Below, in pieces: positions 60,903-64,000 of a stretch of DNA of 64,000 nt. Each line of letters begins with the position of its first letter. Position 1 is the stretch's first letter. A program made the position numbers and the translations under genes. The notes under the pieces were generated by a model. The model did not search any database, had not been told where the DNA came from, and saw only the letters and a list, made by a program, of their open reading frames with translations. The stretch covers positions 1 to 64,000 of the forward strand of contig CALCZU010000122.1 in NCBI GenBank assembly GCA_937903155.1, read 5' to 3'. This DNA comes from an uncultured Bdellovibrionales bacterium (lineage in GTDB: Bacteria > Bdellovibrionota > FAC87 > UBA2466).

Positions 60903-61445
60903 CTAATTCATAAACCAGTCGCGGAAGATGACTTGTCGGGGGACTTCCCCTGGGAAGTTTTTCTTCAGAAATTGTAGGAGACCGAGTTTAAAGCGTTTGA
61001 AACCTTCTTGCACGAGTGGGGCTGTGAAATCTTCGATGTAGTAGTTTCCACTCACTTGGTAAATCGCATCTAAAAGTTTTGCTCGATTTAACGAGAGATT
61101 TTTTACACACTCTTCATTTTCACAATCGAATACGAGCGAAAACTGGGCGTAGGCGGTTCGATTTCCAGTACGGTTAATGAAACCGACGGACATATCTTTA
61201 ATCTCGTAGGTGAAAGTAAATTCTTGTTCGGAAAGAGATTTGGCAACGGCATGCTCTTTTGAACCATCGTGCTCTGAAGCCGGTGCGTGCACTTCTAAAA
61301 GATGCTTCGAGGTGAGCACAAAGCGAATGGCGATAAAAGCAGTTAAAACTGCCATTAAGCTTAAGATACCTAAGGTTGCTAAGCGGAGTTTGACACGCGT
61401 GTCTGCGACCCGAAAAAAACCGATCATCGAATTTTCATTAGCCAT
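60903..61445 (-). CDS. FliL-like membrane protein
   Basis: A 180-residue inner-membrane protein: one helix (about 22-45, LATLGILSLMAVLTAFIAIRFVL), a short linker and a periplasmic domain with TAYAQFSLVFDC, SLNRAKLLDAI and a basic end VPRQVIFRDW. This is the layout of FliL, which surrounds the flagellar stator. Flagellar genes are not nearby and the match is only in outline, so FliL-like is tentative. No Shine-Dalgarno; TAAAAT lies 6 bases before the ATG. Confidence 0.55.
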   Translation of the reverse strand: MANENSMIGFFRVADTRVKLRLATLGILSLMAVLTAFIAIRFVLTSKHLLEVHAPASEHDGSKEHAVAKSLSEQEFTFTYEIKDMSVGFINRTGNRTAYAQFSLVFDCENEECVKNLSLNRAKLLDAIYQVSGNYYIEDFTAPLVQEGFKRFKLGLLQFLKKNFPGEVPRQVIFRDWFMN

Positions 61446-61451
61446 TCAACT

Positions 61452-61457
61452 ATTTTA
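61452..61457 (-). promoter_or_regulatory. -10 element of the FliL-like gene
   Basis: TAAAAT on the minus strand, 6 bases before the ATG at 61445. No good -35 is seen. Leaderless layout. Confidence 0.35.
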
Positions 61458-61462
61458 GCCGA

Positions 61463-62062
61463 TTACGGCTCATTCAGGTAGCGGCTCAAATTTTCGGAGA
61501 GTTTTTGATTGATATAGTTGCCCAAAGTGGATTGCCACATGTGCGACAAACCTCGATTAACCCAGCCCGTCAAAAGTCTATTCACCCATTCGGAATTATG
61601 ACTTCCGAAAGAGAGGCGACCGATTTCTGTCTTTCGCACGACCACTTTTACCTGCGGAACTTCTTCAGTTCCTACTTGAGTGACATCGGCCACAATCTTG
61701 ATATCAGATAATAAAATGTGTGACGAGATGCCCACCGTAAAGCAGAGAGAAGATGCGCCGCGATAAACGCCTTCGACTTTATAAAGATCCCCGTTGTCCA
61801 ACGTCGCGAGGACTTCCGTTCCACCATCTTGTTTGGGATTAAATTTCACGGATTTTAAATCAACCGACCCTTTGAGATCCGCATTGTACATTCCATTGCA
61901 ACCCCATTTTCGCCACGCATCTTCAGTGTGCCATTCCCAAGTGACCTTCTGCATCTCTTTGGTCAAATCGCTCTGCATGAGCTGCCAATTAAAAGTAGCG
62001 GCATGCATTTTTGGAGTTAGTAAAAAAGCTAGAATGATGGAACTAAAGATGTAGTTTTTCAT
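61463..62062 (-). CDS. Secreted protein of unknown function
   Basis: A 199-residue protein from the ATG at 62062 (MKNYIFSSIILAFLLTPKMHA signal). The mature part is beta-rich; the last 40 residues (NRLLTGWVNRGLSHMWQSTLGNYINQKLSENLSRYL) form a long amphipathic helix. It is 17 bases upstream of the FliL-like gene on the same strand, so the two are probably one unit. No family recognised. Confidence 0.65.
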   Translation of the reverse strand: MKNYIFSSIILAFLLTPKMHAATFNWQLMQSDLTKEMQKVTWEWHTEDAWRKWGCNGMYNADLKGSVDLKSVKFNPKQDGGTEVLATLDNGDLYKVEGVYRGASSLCFTVGISSHILLSDIKIVADVTQVGTEEVPQVKVVVRKTEIGRLSFGSHNSEWVNRLLTGWVNRGLSHMWQSTLGNYINQKLSENLSRYLNEP

Positions 62063-62068
62063 ACCCAC

Positions 62069-62074
62069 AATCTA
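62069..62074 (-). promoter_or_regulatory. -10 element of the 62062 gene
   Basis: TAGATT on the minus strand, 6 bases before the ATG at 62062; TATAGA overlaps it. The only nearby upstream element is weak. Confidence 0.35.
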
Positions 62075-62126
62075 TACGGAACTCATCGTGAAAGAAAACC
62101 GTTCGATAGGACTTTGATAACACAGG

Positions 62127-62384
62127 TTAAGACACCGAATGCACTCTACTATTTGCCTTGACTACTCTATCTATGGGCAGGGTCAAAACATGCGCCAGAT
62201 TGATTGCGTTCTCTTCTCTGACCTTTGTAATTTGACCGGAAAGCCACCTTCGAAGGGTGGTTTTGTGAACTCCCGCCATCTCTGCGACCCAATAGCGTTT
62301 TAACTCCTGAGAACGAATCGCCTCTCGAACTTTTTCCGTATTTATCGCTACATACGCTGAACCATACAAATTTGCACTCGACAT
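62127..62384 (-). CDS. Small helix-turn-helix protein
   Basis: An 85-residue protein with one helix-turn-helix (about 30-53, RYWVAEMAGVHKTTLRRWLSGQI) of the XRE/Cro type and a short tail. A GGAGG ribosome binding site is 6 bases before the ATG. The single domain with no ligand module suggests a Cro-like repressor. Its neighbours are pseudopilin and secreted-protein genes; targets are unknown. Confidence 0.75.
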   Translation of the reverse strand: MSSANLYGSAYVAINTEKVREAIRSQELKRYWVAEMAGVHKTTLRRWLSGQITKVREENAINLAHVLTLPIDRVVKANSRVHSVS

Positions 62385-62438
62385 TCATGACCTCCAATTG
62401 CATTGGAGTCAGTGCAAGTTTTAGGCGAGTCCATGCCG

Positions 62439-62957
62439 CTAATAAAAATTTTCGGATTTCTGAATCGCCGCACTTCCATTTTGATTGGAGTTTGCCCAGA
62501 CTTCGCCGGTGGTTTCGCTATAACACCACCCTCTTTGAGAAGATCCCTCCGCACTCGAAAGCACACCTTTTTCTTTTCCACAGTCTAAAAAACCCATCGC
62601 ATCTTTTTCGCCATACAAGGCAATCGACCATGGATTTCTAATCCCCTCTCCCTCAAAGATCCGTTCGCCTTTTAAAGTCCCTCGGCTTTCACTAAAAGAA
62701 TTGTCTTTGAGTTCTTGTAAGGTCGGAAATTTTGCGGCCTCAGAGGTCATATTTTCGGACTTTCGAATCCGAATTTCCGCCATCAAGATCGCTGCCCGTA
62801 AATTGCCAAGCGCACCGAGCGTTGAATTATTTTTCGTTTCGATTCGCATCTCAATCAAACCCGGGATTCCAACGGCCGCCAAAATCGCGAGCAAAAGGAT
62901 GATCATCACCAGCTCGATTAAGGTAAAACCTTTAGTAAAAGTTTTCAGTTTTGCCAT
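62439..62957 (-). CDS. Type II/IV pseudopilin, paralogue 2
   Basis: A 172-residue prepilin-like protein from the ATG at 62957, with GGAG six bases upstream; it starts inside the end of the first pilin gene. Prepilin peptidase site KGFTLIELVM and hydrophobic helix (about 10-33, LVMIILLLAILAAVGIPGL). The C-terminal part ends RGWCYSETTGEVWANSNQNG...ENFY, nearly the same as the upstream gene. Probably a minor pilin or secretion pseudopilin. Confidence 0.8.
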   Translation of the reverse strand: MAKLKTFTKGFTLIELVMIILLLAILAAVGIPGLIEMRIETKNNSTLGALGNLRAAILMAEIRIRKSENMTSEAAKFPTLQELKDNSFSESRGTLKGERIFEGEGIRNPWSIALYGEKDAMGFLDCGKEKGVLSSAEGSSQRGWCYSETTGEVWANSNQNGSAAIQKSENFY

Positions 62958-63366
62958 TGGCCGCTCCATTTCGATTGGTATTCGCCCAAATCTGTCCGTT
63001 GGTTTCGTTATAGCACCAACCGCGACTCAACGTTTCAGAATCCATCGAAACAGTCGACTTCACGTCACCACAAAACGAAACGCTCCGAAATGAATCCTCT
63101 TTTAAAGAAGCAAGTGTCCAGGGATTTTTTGGCACTTCAAAAACCTGACTCTGCATCTCAACGAGCGTTGGAAATTTTGAGGTGTCAGAATAGAACCGAG
63201 CGATTGCCAGCCGTAACTTTCCCACTGCCGCCTGAGTTTGTCCGTTTTTTGAATCTGATCGAATGTCGACCAGGCTTGGGATCGCAATCGCGCCTAAAAT
63301 CGCCAGCAAAAGAACGACCATTGCGAATTCGAGAACACTGAAACCTTTTTCGTCTGAACGCATCAT
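62932..63366 (-). CDS. Type II/IV pseudopilin, paralogue 1
   Basis: A 144-residue prepilin-like protein with cleavage site KGFSVLEFAM and a hydrophobic helix (about 10-31). The C-terminal region has two cysteines (SFCGDV, RGWCYNETNGQIWANTNRNG) and ends ENFY, shared with the next gene. The site has Val-Leu-Glu in place of the usual Thr-Leu-Ile-Glu but keeps Gly and Glu+5. Overlaps the following pilin by 26 bases. Two consecutive ATGs; TAGAAT lies 7 bases before the first. Confidence 0.8.
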   Translation of the reverse strand: MMRSDEKGFSVLEFAMVVLLLAILGAIAIPSLVDIRSDSKNGQTQAAVGKLRLAIARFYSDTSKFPTLVEMQSQVFEVPKNPWTLASLKEDSFRSVSFCGDVKSTVSMDSETLSRGWCYNETNGQIWANTNRNGAANGKTENFY

Positions 63367-63373
63367 AGGATCT

Positions 63374-63379
63374 ATTCTA
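63374..63379 (-). promoter_or_regulatory. -10 element of the pseudopilin operon
   Basis: TAGAAT on the minus strand, 7 bases before the ATG at 63366. It is back-to-back with the TATAAT of the divergent peptide-binding gene. Confidence 0.4.
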
Positions 63380-63420
63380 ACAGAGTGACTTATCAGTTCA
63401 TAAGTAAAGAGTTAGAGGAC

Positions 63421-63426
63421 TATAAT
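63421..63426 (+). promoter_or_regulatory. -10 element of the peptide-binding protein gene, leaderless layout
   Basis: Consensus TATAAT ends 6 bases before the ATG at 63433; TTCATA (63397-63402) is a possible -35 with an 18-base spacer. No ribosome binding site is seen. Confidence 0.5.
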
Positions 63427-63432
63427 ACGGTC

Positions 63433-64000
63433 ATGGGTATTCTTAAGATCTGGATTTTGGGATTTTTAATCATTCTCAATGCAAACGCCTCGGTTTTAAG
63501 AATCGGCGTACCGATGAGTCCCGAATCCCTGTTTTTTCCCATCGCAAATGATGACGTCTCCGATTTAATTTCCCAGCTCGTTGTTGAACCGCTTCTCAAA
63601 CTCGATCAAAAGACAAATCTGGCCTCCCCGGTTCTCGCAAAGAGTTGGAAGCAAGAGCCTCGCAAAATCACCGTCTATTTAAATCCTTCGGCTAAGTTTG
63701 CCGAAGGAAATACTGTCACCTCGCAAGATGTTTTAGAAACCTTTACAGCCTTTCGAAAAAAACTGATCCCTTCCCCCACCTTTGAAGCTCAATTCGGCGA
63801 TATTTCTGAAATTAAAATTCAAAATCCCAGTACCTTTGAAATCCATTACGCTCAGCCGTCTTCGGATCACTTAAATCGCTTAAGCAATTTTTATATTCTT
63901 TCAAAAGCGGCGTTAACTCAAATCGCAAAGTATAAGAACTTTGCCTTAAACCTCACCGGAAGCGGCCCCTATCAAATTGACAAAGTCTCCCCCGGAAAAG
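63433..64000 (+). CDS. Family 5 extracellular solute-binding protein (peptide ABC transporter), 5' part
   Basis: The first 189 residues of a binding protein cut by the window edge. Signal peptide (MGILKIWILGFLIILNANA) then VLRIGVPMSPESLFFPIAND. VVEPLLKLDQKTNLASPVLAKSW, VYLNPSAKFAEGNTVTSQDVLETF and LTGSGPYQIDKV are typical of OppA/DppA-type proteins that deliver oligopeptides. The ATG is preceded by TATAAT only 6 bases away, with no Shine-Dalgarno. The permease genes are outside the window if present. Confidence 0.88.
   Translation, partial: MGILKIWILGFLIILNANASVLRIGVPMSPESLFFPIANDDVSDLISQLVVEPLLKLDQKTNLASPVLAKSWKQEPRKITVYLNPSAKFAEGNTVTSQDVLETFTAFRKKLIPSPTFEAQFGDISEIKIQNPSTFEIHYAQPSSDHLNRLSNFYILSKAALTQIAKYKNFALNLTGSGPYQIDKVSPGK

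Noticed and set aside
1..64000. CRISPR array, insertion sequence, prophage or rRNA
   Set aside because: No regularly spaced direct repeats, no transposase or integrase frame, no phage structural genes and no rRNA-like stretch were seen in reading both strands.

Overview
The window is a dense stretch of Gram-negative chromosome. It has about 60 genes on both strands, short intergenic gaps, and many Sec signal peptides and lipoboxes. A TIGR02147-type regulator, several large secreted repeat proteins, outer-membrane barrels, two pseudopilins, a FliL-like protein and a CheB/CheR/hybrid-kinase cluster fit the Bdellovibrionota (Bdellovibrio/Oligoflexia-like lineages). That placement is an inference from gene content, with no marker gene behind it. 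No phage, insertion sequence, CRISPR array or rRNA was seen. One tRNA, Ser(CGA), was found.

Layout. 1-11 kb: a lytic transglycosylase, small lipoproteins, a secreted delta-60/kelch protein, a two-gene exosortase operon with one tiny candidate substrate, a UshA-like nucleotidase behind a sulfite-oxidase/cytochrome c fusion, and a beta-barrel. 11-18 kb: a legumain-like (C13) lipoprotein, a very large exported protein, then a DCC-thioredoxin / Gly-Arg-rich peptide / HTTM island. 18-27 kb: a second barrel, a TIGR02147 regulator coupled to a secreted protein, and a 1277-residue repeat lipoprotein with a glycine-rich end. 27-40 kb: an acyl-CoA synthetase, a TetR regulator, three tandem secreted proteins with degenerate kinase-like C-termini, and a secreted HEAT-repeat protein. 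40-49 kb: an Fpg/Nei glycosylase without zinc-finger cysteines, small genes, a methyltransferase-like lipoprotein, and a five-gene signalling operon. 49-55 kb: a HigBA-type toxin-antitoxin pair, small secreted proteins, an RCC1-repeat protein, and a cytochrome P450 remnant beside tRNA-Ser. 55-64 kb: a HAD protein, an epimerase and a GT39-type transferase in one operon, a second UshA-like nucleotidase, a FliL-like protein, two pseudopilins, and the start of a peptide-binding protein.

The most unusual items are four. First, the TetR-flanked cassette of three exported paralogues (32.0-36.8 kb) whose kinase-like domains keep the ATP-anchoring lysine but lack the catalytic aspartate; the third carries an FCP1/SCP-type HAD phosphatase domain. 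Second, the exosortase that overlaps a 90-residue Cys-rich protein with a sorting-signal tail. Third, the HTTM/DCC/Gly-Arg peptide island, where hairpins separate the peptide gene from the downstream genes. Fourth, about ten genes without a Shine-Dalgarno have a -10-like hexamer 5-8 nt before the start codon, which suggests frequent leaderless transcription.

Starts were moved from the longest open frame wherever a ribosome binding site, a signal peptide or a stop/start overlap pointed to a better one. All functions are read from motifs by eye; no database search was run.
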